Positions 28,071 to 35,896 of a stretch of DNA of 64,000 bases are shown piece after piece. Numbering within the stretch: the stretch's first letter is position 1; every line of letters begins with the position of its first letter. The position numbers and the translations under genes were made by a program. Origin of the DNA: Pseudomonas protegens (GTDB lineage: Bacteria; Pseudomonadota; Gammaproteobacteria; Pseudomonadales; Pseudomonadaceae). Under the pieces are notes generated by a model. The model saw nothing but the letters and a program-made list of their open reading frames with translations, was not told the origin of the DNA and did not search any database. The DNA lies in contig NZ_CP031396.1 in the NCBI RefSeq assembly GCF_003363755.1, positions 62,001 to 126,000 on the forward strand, written 5' to 3'.

Positions 28071-29309
28071 ATGCTTGAAACCATCGACCTGACCAACGCC
28101 GCCGCGGCCCTGGGGATCGGCATGCTGGTGGGCCTGGAGCGCGAGCGGCGCAAAGGGCAGGGGCCTCAGCGTGGCAGCGCCGGGTTGCGTACCTTCGCCA
28201 TCACCGCGCTGTTGGGGTTCATCGGCCAGCGAGTCGGCGGTCCGCTGCTGTTGGCCTCGCTGGCCATTGCTGTGGCCGGGTTGGTGACGGTGGCCTATTG
28301 GCGCAACGAGCAAGAGGACCCGGGGGTCACCAGCGAAGTGGCGCTGCTGGCGGTGCTGATCCTCGGGGCCTTGTGTGGCACGGCCCCGGAGCTGGCGCTG
28401 GCCATCGCCGTGGTCATGACCGCCTTGCTGGCCTATCGACAGACACTCCATCACTTTGTGCGCAGTCAGTTGAGCGACCGGGAAATCGCCGACGGTCTGA
28501 CGCTGCTGGTGGCGGCGCTGGTGATCCTGCCCCTGGCGCCGGATCGTTTCATCGGCCCCTATGAGGCGTTCAACCTGCGCACCATCGGCACCCTGACCGT
28601 GTTGCTGATGGCGGTAGGGGCCCTGGGCCACGTCGCAGTGCGGACCCTGGGCGCCCATTACGGTTATGCCCTCAGCGCCGTGGCGTCGGGATTCGTTTCC
28701 AGCACCTTGACCATCGCCTCCATGGGCCAGCGGGTCGCCAAGGCGCCCGGGCAGGTCAGGGTTCTGGCCGCCGCGGCGCTGCTGTCCAACCTGGCCACGG
28801 TGACCCAGATCGCTCTGATCCTGGTAACGGTCGACAGCGCACTGCTGCAAACCATGTGGCTGCCCCTGGTGCTGGGGGGGCTCTGCACCGCGCTGTATGC
28901 CGCTTGCCTGGTGTTTCCACGCAGCCAGCCCAGCAGTGTCGAACCGGTCAGCGACAAGGGCGCGTTCAATCCCAAGCTGGCCTTGATCGTGGCCCTGACC
29001 ATGAGCGCCATAACCTTCGCCTGTTCGCTGATGCTCAATTACTTCGGGCAGTTGGGCCTGATGTTGAGCGCCTTGATCAGCGGCTTTGCCGATGCCCATG
29101 CGTCCACGGCGTCCATTGCTTCGCTGGTCAAGTCCGGGCAACTGCCCGGCAGTGCCATCGGCAGCGCGGTGATGCTGGCGGTCAGCAGCAACTCCCTGAG
29201 CAAGTGCATGTTGGCGGCCCTCAGCGGTGGATGGCGCTTTGCGCTGTACGTCGTGCCCGGGCAGGCGCTGCTGACCCTGGCGATGTGGATCGGTGTCTGG
29301 CTGCAATAA
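28071..29309 (+). CDS. MgtC/DUF4010-family membrane protein
   Basis: A 412-residue polytopic protein with an N-terminal MgtC/SapB-like segment (AAALGIGMLVGLERERRKG) and about ten further hydrophobic helices forming the DUF4010 region. The function of the family is not settled. A role in ion homeostasis or stress is often assumed. The ATG at 28071 is chosen because it starts the conserved LETIDL...GIGMLVGLERE segment. It appears to be a single gene. Confidence 0.85.
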   Translation: MLETIDLTNAAAALGIGMLVGLERERRKGQGPQRGSAGLRTFAITALLGFIGQRVGGPLLLASLAIAVAGLVTVAYWRNEQEDPGVTSEVALLAVLILGALCGTAPELALAIAVVMTALLAYRQTLHHFVRSQLSDREIADGLTLLVAALVILPLAPDRFIGPYEAFNLRTIGTLTVLLMAVGALGHVAVRTLGAHYGYALSAVASGFVSSTLTIASMGQRVAKAPGQVRVLAAAALLSNLATVTQIALILVTVDSALLQTMWLPLVLGGLCTALYAACLVFPRSQPSSVEPVSDKGAFNPKLALIVALTMSAITFACSLMLNYFGQLGLMLSALISGFADAHASTASIASLVKSGQLPGSAIGSAVMLAVSSNSLSKCMLAALSGGWRFALYVVPGQALLTLAMWIGVWLQ

Positions 29310-29341
29310 GCGGCTGCCGGGTCGAAAAAAAGCCGCGACGC

Positions 29342-29355
29342 CTGATAAAGATCAA
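29342..29355. promoter_or_regulatory. Anr/FNR-type box CTGAT-N4-ATCAA
   Basis: One mismatch from the FNR/Anr consensus TTGAT-N4-ATCAA, centred about 82 bp before the first universal-stress-protein gene, a normal distance for an Anr-activated promoter. Confidence 0.6.
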
Positions 29356-29430
29356 CTCGTGCCTGGCCATTGCGCTCAGTCTTGAATGACCCCCTAGCGG
29401 TTTCTTCAAGCTCCAGTGCCGAGGTGAACC

Positions 29431-30354
29431 ATGTCGCAAACCCCGCGTTTACTCCTGATCGCGCCCCAGCAGATGCAGCGCACGCCGGCGTTCGAACGCA
29501 CGGAGCAACTGGCCCTGGCCATGCAATTGCCGGTGCATATCGTCGCCCTGGATCATCTGCAGGCCCTGACGCTGGCCGGGCTGTTCGAGAGCCGTGAGGC
29601 CGAGCAGTTGCAGGCGGCCTATCTGGAACAGCACGGGCAATGGCTGGAGCTGCAGGCGCAAGGCATGCGCGAGCGTGGCCTGTCGGTGACCTGCGAAGCG
29701 CGCTGGGCCAGCCAGCCGTATCAGGAGATCCAGCTGTTCGCCAACGAGATGCCCCTGGCCCTGATCATCAAGGACGCCCATGCCGAGTCGGCGATGCGGC
29801 GGATCTTCTATACCCCGCTGGACTGGCAGTTGCTGCGCGATTGCGCGCTGCCCGTGCATCTGGTGACCGAGGCCCGGCACCCACGGCCACGCCGAGTGCT
29901 GGCCATCATCGACGTGCTGCGCAGCGAAGTGCAGGACTTGCAGTTCAACGATCAGATCGTCGACGCGGCGGTGAAACTGGCCGAGCAATGCGGCGCCGAG
30001 CTGGACCTGCTGCATGTGTATGACTGGGTGGCCGTCTATGCCAAAGACACCGGAGCCGGCGCGCTGTCCCTGGCCAGTGGTTTATATGAAGCCCTCGGCG
30101 CGGCGCAACACGATGTCTATCGCGCTCTGGCGGAGCGCCACGGCGTGCCCCCGCAACGCAGCCACTTCATCGAGGGCATGCCGCTGCAGCAAATCTGCCG
30201 TTTCGCCGAGGAGCACCAGAGCGATGTGATCGTCATGGGCACCACCCAGCACCGCGGCCTGCACAAGCGCCTGGGCAGCACCGCCGAACATCTGCTGTTG
30301 CAGGCACCCTGCAGTATCTGGGCGGTCAAGCCGCCGCGTGACCCCTTGCCATGA
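29431..30354 (+). CDS. tandem-domain universal stress protein (UspE type)
   Basis: A 307-residue cytoplasmic protein made of two Usp domains (about 1-145 and 150-300), the length of UspE-type proteins. The C-terminal domain has the loop VMGTTQHRGLHKRLGST, a variant of the G-x-x-G-x9-G-S/T nucleotide motif with Gln in place of the second Gly. An Anr-type box is in its promoter. In pseudomonads such proteins support survival under oxygen limitation. Confidence 0.92.
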   Translation: MSQTPRLLLIAPQQMQRTPAFERTEQLALAMQLPVHIVALDHLQALTLAGLFESREAEQLQAAYLEQHGQWLELQAQGMRERGLSVTCEARWASQPYQEIQLFANEMPLALIIKDAHAESAMRRIFYTPLDWQLLRDCALPVHLVTEARHPRPRRVLAIIDVLRSEVQDLQFNDQIVDAAVKLAEQCGAELDLLHVYDWVAVYAKDTGAGALSLASGLYEALGAAQHDVYRALAERHGVPPQRSHFIEGMPLQQICRFAEEHQSDVIVMGTTQHRGLHKRLGSTAEHLLLQAPCSIWAVKPPRDPLP

Positions 30355-30364
30355 GCCGCACCAG

Positions 30365-30391
30365 GCCACGCCGGTGCCACACCGGCGTGGC
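30365..30391. terminator. bidirectional hairpin between convergent genes
   Basis: An 11-bp perfect stem (GCCACGCCGGT and its complement) with a five-base loop lies between the convergent Usp and GNAT genes, 10 bp after the former's stop. Confidence 0.6.
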
Positions 30392-30399
30392 ACCGCCGG

Positions 30400-30963
30400 T
30401 CACAGGAGCAAACGATGCACCACCTGATGGGCGTCGTCAGGGTCGGTGTGGGTGGTGAAACCCAGGTGCGCGGCCAGCTCGCGCATGGCCTGGTTGTTCA
30501 CGCTGTCCACCGAATACATTTGCACAAACCCATGCTGGCGGGCGGCGCGGATCAGATGGGTCATCAGCAATGACCCCAGACCCAGATGCTGCCATTGATC
30601 GGCCACGGTGACGGCGCATTCGCATTCATCGTGGGACGTGGCGGCATAGCGGCTGACACCGATCTCGATCAACTGGCCCTGTTCATGCACCAGGGCGATG
30701 TAGGCCAGACGCTGCTTGCCGTCGACATCCATCAACTGCTCGAGCATGGCGGCGTCGGGCTCCTTGATCTGCGCCAGAAAGCGCATGTGTCGCGATTGCG
30801 GGGACAGGCGCTTGATGAAGTTGTACTCGCGCTCGCGGTCTTTCTCGGCCAAGGGCCGTATCAGCACGTGGCGGCCGTCGTTAAGCGCCTCGATCCAGTG
30901 CAGGCCGGTCACGGTGCCGTAGGCAGCGGCGGCCTGATCGTTGTGTTCCTTGATGCTGAACAT
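30400..30963 (-). CDS. GNAT-family N-acetyltransferase
   Basis: A 187-residue GNAT enzyme with the acetyl-CoA motif VADQWQHLGLGSLLMTHLI and a typical C-terminal strand (NQAMRELAAHLGF). The N-terminal part (LIRPLAEKDREREYNFIKRLS) resembles the acetyltransferase domain of Pat/acetyl-CoA-synthetase-like protein acetylases. It is divergent from the second Usp gene and shares an Anr-type box with it, so it is probably low-oxygen induced. The target is unknown. Confidence 0.9.
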   Translation of the reverse strand: MFSIKEHNDQAAAAYGTVTGLHWIEALNDGRHVLIRPLAEKDREREYNFIKRLSPQSRHMRFLAQIKEPDAAMLEQLMDVDGKQRLAYIALVHEQGQLIEIGVSRYAATSHDECECAVTVADQWQHLGLGSLLMTHLIRAARQHGFVQMYSVDSVNNQAMRELAAHLGFTTHTDPDDAHQVVHRLLL

Positions 30964-31051
30964 GGGGCGATCCTCTGGGGACGATGAAGGTGGGCCCGCG
31001 ACCCGCGGCCGCGTGCTGACTATCCTTTACCCCTGTTGCCCGGGGCAGGAT

Positions 31052-31065
31052 CTGATCTGGATCAG
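31052..31065. promoter_or_regulatory. Anr/FNR-type box CTGAT-N4-ATCAG
   Basis: Symmetric half-sites CTGAT and ATCAG, each one base from the FNR/Anr consensus, lie between the divergent GNAT and Usp genes. Confidence 0.55.
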
Positions 31066-31219
31066 ATGCGGCCCACCGCCGCGGATATTGACTGCCGGCG
31101 CGGGCTTAACCCGAGGCTTTGTGACTTTTGTCAAATCGGCGGCCCGAGCGGCGCGCATCATCGGCGCATCGGCTCGGGACTCCCGGGCCGTTGTCCAGTG
31201 CGCCGCCCGGGAGGTGCTC

Positions 31220-32131
31220 ATGTCCACACTGCAACGCGTGTTGTTGATCGCCCCCACGGCGCTGTCCCGCACGCCGGCTTTCGACCGGGCCAGTGCCCTG
31301 GCCCGGGCCATGGGCGCCAGCCTGCACATCGTCGCCTTCGACTTCATCGAAGTGCTGGAGGTCGCCGGGCTGTTCGATCACCAGGCCATGGCCCAGGCCC
31401 GGGAAGGCTACCTGCAGGTGCATCGGCAGTGGCTGGAGCAACAGGCTCGCTTCGAACGGGCCAATGGCCTGCGGGTGACCACCGAAGTGTTGTGGGCCAA
31501 GGCCCGGCTGCAGGACATCCTCGATTATGTGACCGACTACCACCCGGACCTGGTGATCAAGGACGCCCAGCCAGTACCGGCCCTGCGGCGGATTTTCTAC
31601 AAGCCCCTGGACTGGTTGCTGCTGCGCGAGCTGCGCCAGCCGTTGCACCTGGTGACGGACTGTCGGCACCCCTTGCCGTTGAAGGTATTGGCCGCCCTGG
31701 ACCTGTCCCATCTGGAATACCTGACCCAGGGCCTGAACCAACGCATTCTCGAGATGTGCGCGACCCTGGCCAAACACTGCGGTGCCCGGGTGCACTTGCT
31801 GAATGTGGTGGATTGGGCCACTGAGAACGCCACCGGCCTGCCGATCTACAGTCCTGACACCAACATCAGCTTGCGCGATGCGGTGAATGATGCGCAGCAG
31901 GAAGCGTTCGAGACCCTGGCCGAGCGCTACGCCATTGCCCCTGAGCACTGCTATCGCCTGGAGGGTGTGCCGCATCAGGTCATCGCACGCTTTGCCGCCG
32001 ACAACGATTTCGACCTGATGGTCCTCGGGCGCGCACATCGCCGGGGCTTGCAACGCTTCATCGGCTCCAGCGCCGAGCAACTGCTGTATCACACACCCTG
32101 CAGCCTGATGCTGGTGGAGCCCCAGGAGTGA
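31220..32131 (+). CDS. tandem-domain universal stress protein
   Basis: A 303-residue paralogue of the Usp protein at 29.4 kb (same RVLLIAPT start, same two-domain build and the FYKPLDWLLLREL segment matching FYTPLDWQLLRDC). The C-terminal nucleotide loop reads LGRAHRRGLQRFIGSS. The ATG at 31220 follows GGAGG. It is followed after 46 bp by the metallo-hydrolase gene, probably in one transcript. Confidence 0.92.
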   Translation: MSTLQRVLLIAPTALSRTPAFDRASALARAMGASLHIVAFDFIEVLEVAGLFDHQAMAQAREGYLQVHRQWLEQQARFERANGLRVTTEVLWAKARLQDILDYVTDYHPDLVIKDAQPVPALRRIFYKPLDWLLLRELRQPLHLVTDCRHPLPLKVLAALDLSHLEYLTQGLNQRILEMCATLAKHCGARVHLLNVVDWATENATGLPIYSPDTNISLRDAVNDAQQEAFETLAERYAIAPEHCYRLEGVPHQVIARFAADNDFDLMVLGRAHRRGLQRFIGSSAEQLLYHTPCSLMLVEPQE

Positions 32132-32177
32132 GGTGCGGCCATGCCCCGCAACCTCGCCCGACACGAAGGAGATGGAG

Positions 32178-33551
32178 ATGCGCCTGAGCTTTCTCGGTGC
32201 CGCCGGCACCGTCACCGGCAGCAAATACCTGTTGCAGCATGAGGACCGGCATGTGCTGGTGGACTGCGGGCTGTTCCAGGGCTACAAGCAGCTGCGCCAG
32301 CACAACTGGGAAGCCTTCGGCCTGCCGCTGCGCGAGCTGGACGCCATCGTGCTGACCCATGCTCACTTGGATCACAGCGGCTACCTGCCGCTGCTGGTGC
32401 GCAATGGCTATCGCGGGCCGGTGTATGCCACGGCGGCCACCTGCGAGCTGGCCAGGATTCTGCTGCGCGACAGTGCGCGCCTGCAGGAAGAGGAGGCGGC
32501 TTATGCCAACCGCCATGGCTTCTCCAAGCACTCTCCGGCATTGCCGCTGTACACCGAGCGCGATGCCGAGCAGGCCCTGAAACTCCTGCATCCGCTGCAA
32601 TTGCACCACCGGGTGGAAGTGCTGCCGGGGCTGCACATCCAGTTGCGCGGCGCCGGGCACATTCTCGGCGCCGCCACGGTCCAGGTCGACGCCGCGGGCA
32701 TGAGCCTGGTGTTTTCCGGTGACCTGGGCCGCATGCAGGACCCGCTGATGTTCGCCCCCGAAAGCATCGAGCAAGCCGATTATCTGCTGGTGGAGTCGAC
32801 CTACGGCGACCGCCTGCATCCCCGGGACGACCCCGAGCAGCAACTGGCCGATGTCATCAACCGCACCGCCGAGCGTGGCGGCATCACCCTGGTGCCGTCC
32901 TTTGCCGTGGGGCGCGCGCAACTGCTGATGTACCACCTGTATCGCCTGCGCCAGCGCCAGGCGATTCCCGACCTGCCGATCTACCTCAACAGCCCCATGG
33001 CCACCGACACCACCCATCTGTATCAGCGCTTTCGCAGCGACCATCGACTGTCCCGGGAGGAGTGCGAAGGCATGTGCCATGTGGCGCACATCGTGCGCAG
33101 CACCCAGGAGTCCATGGCCCTGGACCAGCTCAAGAGCCCGGCGGTGATCATTGCCGCCAGTGGCATGGCCACCGGTGGCCGGGTGCTCTACCACCTCAAG
33201 GTGCTGGCGCCCGATCCGGCCAACAGCCTGCTGTTTCCCGGGTTTCAGGCCGGCGGCACCCGCGGCGCGCAGATCATCGCCGGCGCCGAGTCGGTGCGCA
33301 TTCATGGCCGGGAGGTGCCGATCCGCGCCGAAGTCACGGCCATGCAGAACCTCTCGGCCCATGCCGATGCCGACGAGATCATGCAATGGCTGCGAGGCTT
33401 CAAGCGCCCGCCGAAACACACGTATGTGGTCCACGGCGAGGCCAACGCCGCCGACACCTTGCGTCGGCGCATCAGCCTGGAACTGGGCTGGTCGGTGTCG
33501 GTGCCGGAATACCGGGACAGCGTGGAGTTGCAGCCTGGCCCGGCGACCTAG
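32178..33551 (+). CDS. MBL-fold beta-CASP metallo-hydrolase (RNA-processing type)
   Basis: A 457-residue metallo-beta-lactamase/beta-CASP protein. The zinc motif H-x-H-x-D-H is at residues 61-66. A beta-CASP insertion and the C-terminal Zn-dependent metallo-hydrolase RNA specificity segment (SAHADADEIMQWL) are present. Family members cleave RNA endo- or exonucleolytically, but many in pseudomonads are untested. The ATG at 32178 is preferred to 32172 because AAGGAGAT is then correctly spaced. Its end overlaps the convergent FNR gene by four bases. Confidence 0.92.
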   Translation: MRLSFLGAAGTVTGSKYLLQHEDRHVLVDCGLFQGYKQLRQHNWEAFGLPLRELDAIVLTHAHLDHSGYLPLLVRNGYRGPVYATAATCELARILLRDSARLQEEEAAYANRHGFSKHSPALPLYTERDAEQALKLLHPLQLHHRVEVLPGLHIQLRGAGHILGAATVQVDAAGMSLVFSGDLGRMQDPLMFAPESIEQADYLLVESTYGDRLHPRDDPEQQLADVINRTAERGGITLVPSFAVGRAQLLMYHLYRLRQRQAIPDLPIYLNSPMATDTTHLYQRFRSDHRLSREECEGMCHVAHIVRSTQESMALDQLKSPAVIIAASGMATGGRVLYHLKVLAPDPANSLLFPGFQAGGTRGAQIIAGAESVRIHGREVPIRAEVTAMQNLSAHADADEIMQWLRGFKRPPKHTYVVHGEANAADTLRRRISLELGWSVSVPEYRDSVELQPGPAT

Positions 33552-34300
33552 TCCCTGGCCGCGTTCTGGCAACCCGCGACCCGCTGCTTCAGGCCCTCCA
33601 GATCGAGGATCTCCACCTGCTTGCCGTTGATGGTCACCAGGCCCTGGTCCCGCAGATGGGCTATGCCCCGACAAACGGTTTCCAGGCGCAGCCCCAGGTA
33701 GGAGCCGATTTCCTCGCGGCGCATGCGCAGGATAAAGGCTCGGGACGAATAGCCCCGCAGGCTCAGGCGCTGGGACAGATTGAGCAGGAATGCCGCCAGG
33801 CGCTCGTCGGAGTTCATGTTGCCCATCAGCAGCAACATGCCGTGATCACGCACGATCTCCCGGCTGAGGATCTTGTTCAGGTTGTGCTGCAGCGAAGGCA
33901 GGGCCTGGGACAAGTGCTCCAGCTGGGCAAAGGGAATCGGGCAGACCTCGCAGTCCTCCAAAGCAAAGGCGCTGCAGGCATGCTGGTTGGTGCTGATGGC
34001 GTCCAGCCCGAGAATCTCGCCGGCCATCTGGAACCCGGTGACCTGCTCGCGGCCATCCACCGACAGCACGCAGGTCTTGAAGAACCCCAGGCGCACGGCG
34101 TACAGCGAATGCAAGGGGTCGCCGGCGTGATACAGCGCATGGCCTTTCTTCACCTTCAACCGTTGCAGGATCAAGGTGTCCAGGCACTCCACTTCCTGGT
34201 GGCTGAGGCCGATGGGCAGGCACAACTCCTGCACGCTGCAACTTGAGCAGGCGGTCTTGAGGTGCTGTACCTGAATCGGGCGTGCTTCGAATGGCGGCAT
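33548..34300 (-). CDS. Crp/FNR-family oxygen-responsive regulator, Anr paralogue
   Basis: A 250-residue regulator with an N-terminal cysteine cluster (Cys18, Cys21, Cys27) and a fourth Cys at 120 in CEVCPIP, the same layout as FNR Cys20/23/29/122. It should therefore hold an oxygen-sensitive [4Fe-4S] cluster. The cAMP-like beta-roll and the C-terminal helix-turn-helix RREEIGSYLGLRLETVCRGI follow. The recognition helix ETVCR differs from Anr (ETVSR) by Ser to Cys. The start at 34300 removes a short, unlikely extension. Neighbouring Anr-type boxes make it a local control gene. Confidence 0.92.
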   Translation of the reverse strand: MPPFEARPIQVQHLKTACSSCSVQELCLPIGLSHQEVECLDTLILQRLKVKKGHALYHAGDPLHSLYAVRLGFFKTCVLSVDGREQVTGFQMAGEILGLDAISTNQHACSAFALEDCEVCPIPFAQLEHLSQALPSLQHNLNKILSREIVRDHGMLLLMGNMNSDERLAAFLLNLSQRLSLRGYSSRAFILRMRREEIGSYLGLRLETVCRGIAHLRDQGLVTINGKQVEILDLEGLKQRVAGCQNAARD

Positions 34301-34385
34301 GGGGGGCTCTCGACGGTTGAGCCGGCTCGGCAAGGGAGGAGGGCAAGCCTGACGATTAACTGTAGACCGATGCGATCGGTGCTGC

Positions 34386-34399
34386 TTGATGTCAATCGG
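34386..34399. promoter_or_regulatory. weak Anr-like box upstream of the FNR paralogue
   Basis: TTGAT-N4-ATCGG: the left half-site is perfect and the right one matches three of five bases. It is 86 bp before the FNR-paralogue start, in the divergent region shared with the secreted-protein gene. Confidence 0.3.
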
Positions 34400-34477
34400 A
34401 GGTCATGAACGAAGAAGTGGCAATGGGCCATAAAGTCATTAAAGTGAGTGTCCCCCATCCTCGTTCAAGGATTGACG

Positions 34478-35884
34478 ATGCGCCCAACCGGATTCTGGAC
34501 CCGCTGCCAAACCGCCGTATTGACCAGCTGCCTGCTCGGCCTGCCGTTGGTGGTTCTTAGCCCTGAGACTCAGGCAGCGGAGCCTGATTTCATCACCCTG
34601 GTGATCGAGAACGAAGGCGACTATCCCATCACGTTCGAGCCGCCGTTCCACGTCGACTCTTCGGATTTCGAGCGCAAATACCCGGTAAGCGTGCCCAAAT
34701 ACGCCACCGCCAAGGGCCTTGAGTCCGGTCCCGTGGTGATCGGCGCGCGCCAGCAGGGCATGCTGGTGATGGCCTTGAGCAAGCCGATGTTCAACATCCT
34801 CGATATCTTCAGCAAGGACTGGGGGTTCAACCTCAAGTTCTGCCAGGAACGTGGGGCCTGTGACGAAGCCCGGCTCAGCGGCACCATCCGCTCCACCACC
34901 AGCTTCAACTGGAACCAGTCGAACAACTTCAGCCAAGCCCAAGTCAGCGATATGACCAACGACGAGCTGGAGGCCTATGCCAAGACCAAGGCCATGATCT
35001 CGGGCATTCTGACCACCCTGGGCAGCGTACTCGGCCTGCCGATCGGTGCGGGCGGCATGATCGGTGGCCTACCGGATGCGCAGAACTTCAAGGTGACCCT
35101 GAAGCAGCAATGCAATGCACGCTTCTCGATGAACCTGGAGCCCTCGCTGGCACAGAACGGCGATTTTCTCGTCGACTTGCGGGTCAACCGCGTGCTGCCC
35201 AGCGACATGACCAACTTCAACGGTTTTGTCATCGACGACAGCGCTGTGGTCGGCAAGGGGTTGCGCCTGGTGGAAAACAACTGCCGCGATGGCCGGCAAG
35301 CCCAGTGCCTGATCAGATTCAACGGCGGCACCGACATCAAGAACCTCAACACCACCGAGTTCTCCGTCACCGATCGCGCCGGTTGTATGGCCGGCGACAA
35401 GCTGGCCTATTCCCAGGGTGCGTTCATGCTCAGCAACAAGGTCGGCTTCCCGGTGCGCTACACCCTGTTCATCAAGGACCGCATGGTCGACAACGGCGAA
35501 GTCTGGCCCGACCAGAACAAGGACCTGCGCCAGTTGGTGGGTCAGGTCATGGCCACCGTTGGCGACCAGGAATGCCCGCAGGCCCAGGACCCCTGGATGG
35601 GTGGGCGGCGCATGGGTGTCTGCTCGTTGCGCCTGGAAGTCCAGGGTGACGGTGGCCCGGGGCTCAAGGGCAGCCTGCGTTGCAGCCTGTCCATGCGCCA
35701 GGGCACCGTGGGCGACCCCAATGCCGACTACATGAACCTCTACAGCCTGACCGGTTGCACCCCGGCCATGCCGGCGTCCATCAGTCCGGTGGCCGGTTTC
35801 TACCAGATGGACGTCAAGCGTCTGGTGCCCCTCAGTGGCATGCACAAAATGATTTCCATCGAGCTGATCAAGCCGCAGCAGTAA
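34478..35884 (+). CDS. secreted protein of unknown function paired with KAP NTPase
   Basis: A 468-residue protein I do not recognise. A signal peptide covers residues 1-32 (ending TQA). The mature part begins FITLVIENEGDYPITF, has a glycine-rich hydrophobic segment (GSVLGLPIGAGGMIGGL) near residue 195 and about a dozen cysteines consistent with disulphides. The overall layout is a soluble periplasmic or secreted beta-rich protein with one membrane-active-looking stretch. AAGGA precedes the ATG at 34478. It is followed after 12 bp by a KAP-type NTPase gene. A pore-forming or effector role is possible but unsupported. Confidence 0.8.
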   Translation: MRPTGFWTRCQTAVLTSCLLGLPLVVLSPETQAAEPDFITLVIENEGDYPITFEPPFHVDSSDFERKYPVSVPKYATAKGLESGPVVIGARQQGMLVMALSKPMFNILDIFSKDWGFNLKFCQERGACDEARLSGTIRSTTSFNWNQSNNFSQAQVSDMTNDELEAYAKTKAMISGILTTLGSVLGLPIGAGGMIGGLPDAQNFKVTLKQQCNARFSMNLEPSLAQNGDFLVDLRVNRVLPSDMTNFNGFVIDDSAVVGKGLRLVENNCRDGRQAQCLIRFNGGTDIKNLNTTEFSVTDRAGCMAGDKLAYSQGAFMLSNKVGFPVRYTLFIKDRMVDNGEVWPDQNKDLRQLVGQVMATVGDQECPQAQDPWMGGRRMGVCSLRLEVQGDGGPGLKGSLRCSLSMRQGTVGDPNADYMNLYSLTGCTPAMPASISPVAGFYQMDVKRLVPLSGMHKMISIELIKPQQ

Positions 35885-35896
35885 GGACGTAAGCAG

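Noticed and set aside
31117..31134. Third FNR-like site, TTGTGAC-TTTT-GTCAA, between GNAT and Usp genes
   Set aside because: The half-sites are not of the TTGAT type, and the better box at 31052 already explains the region.
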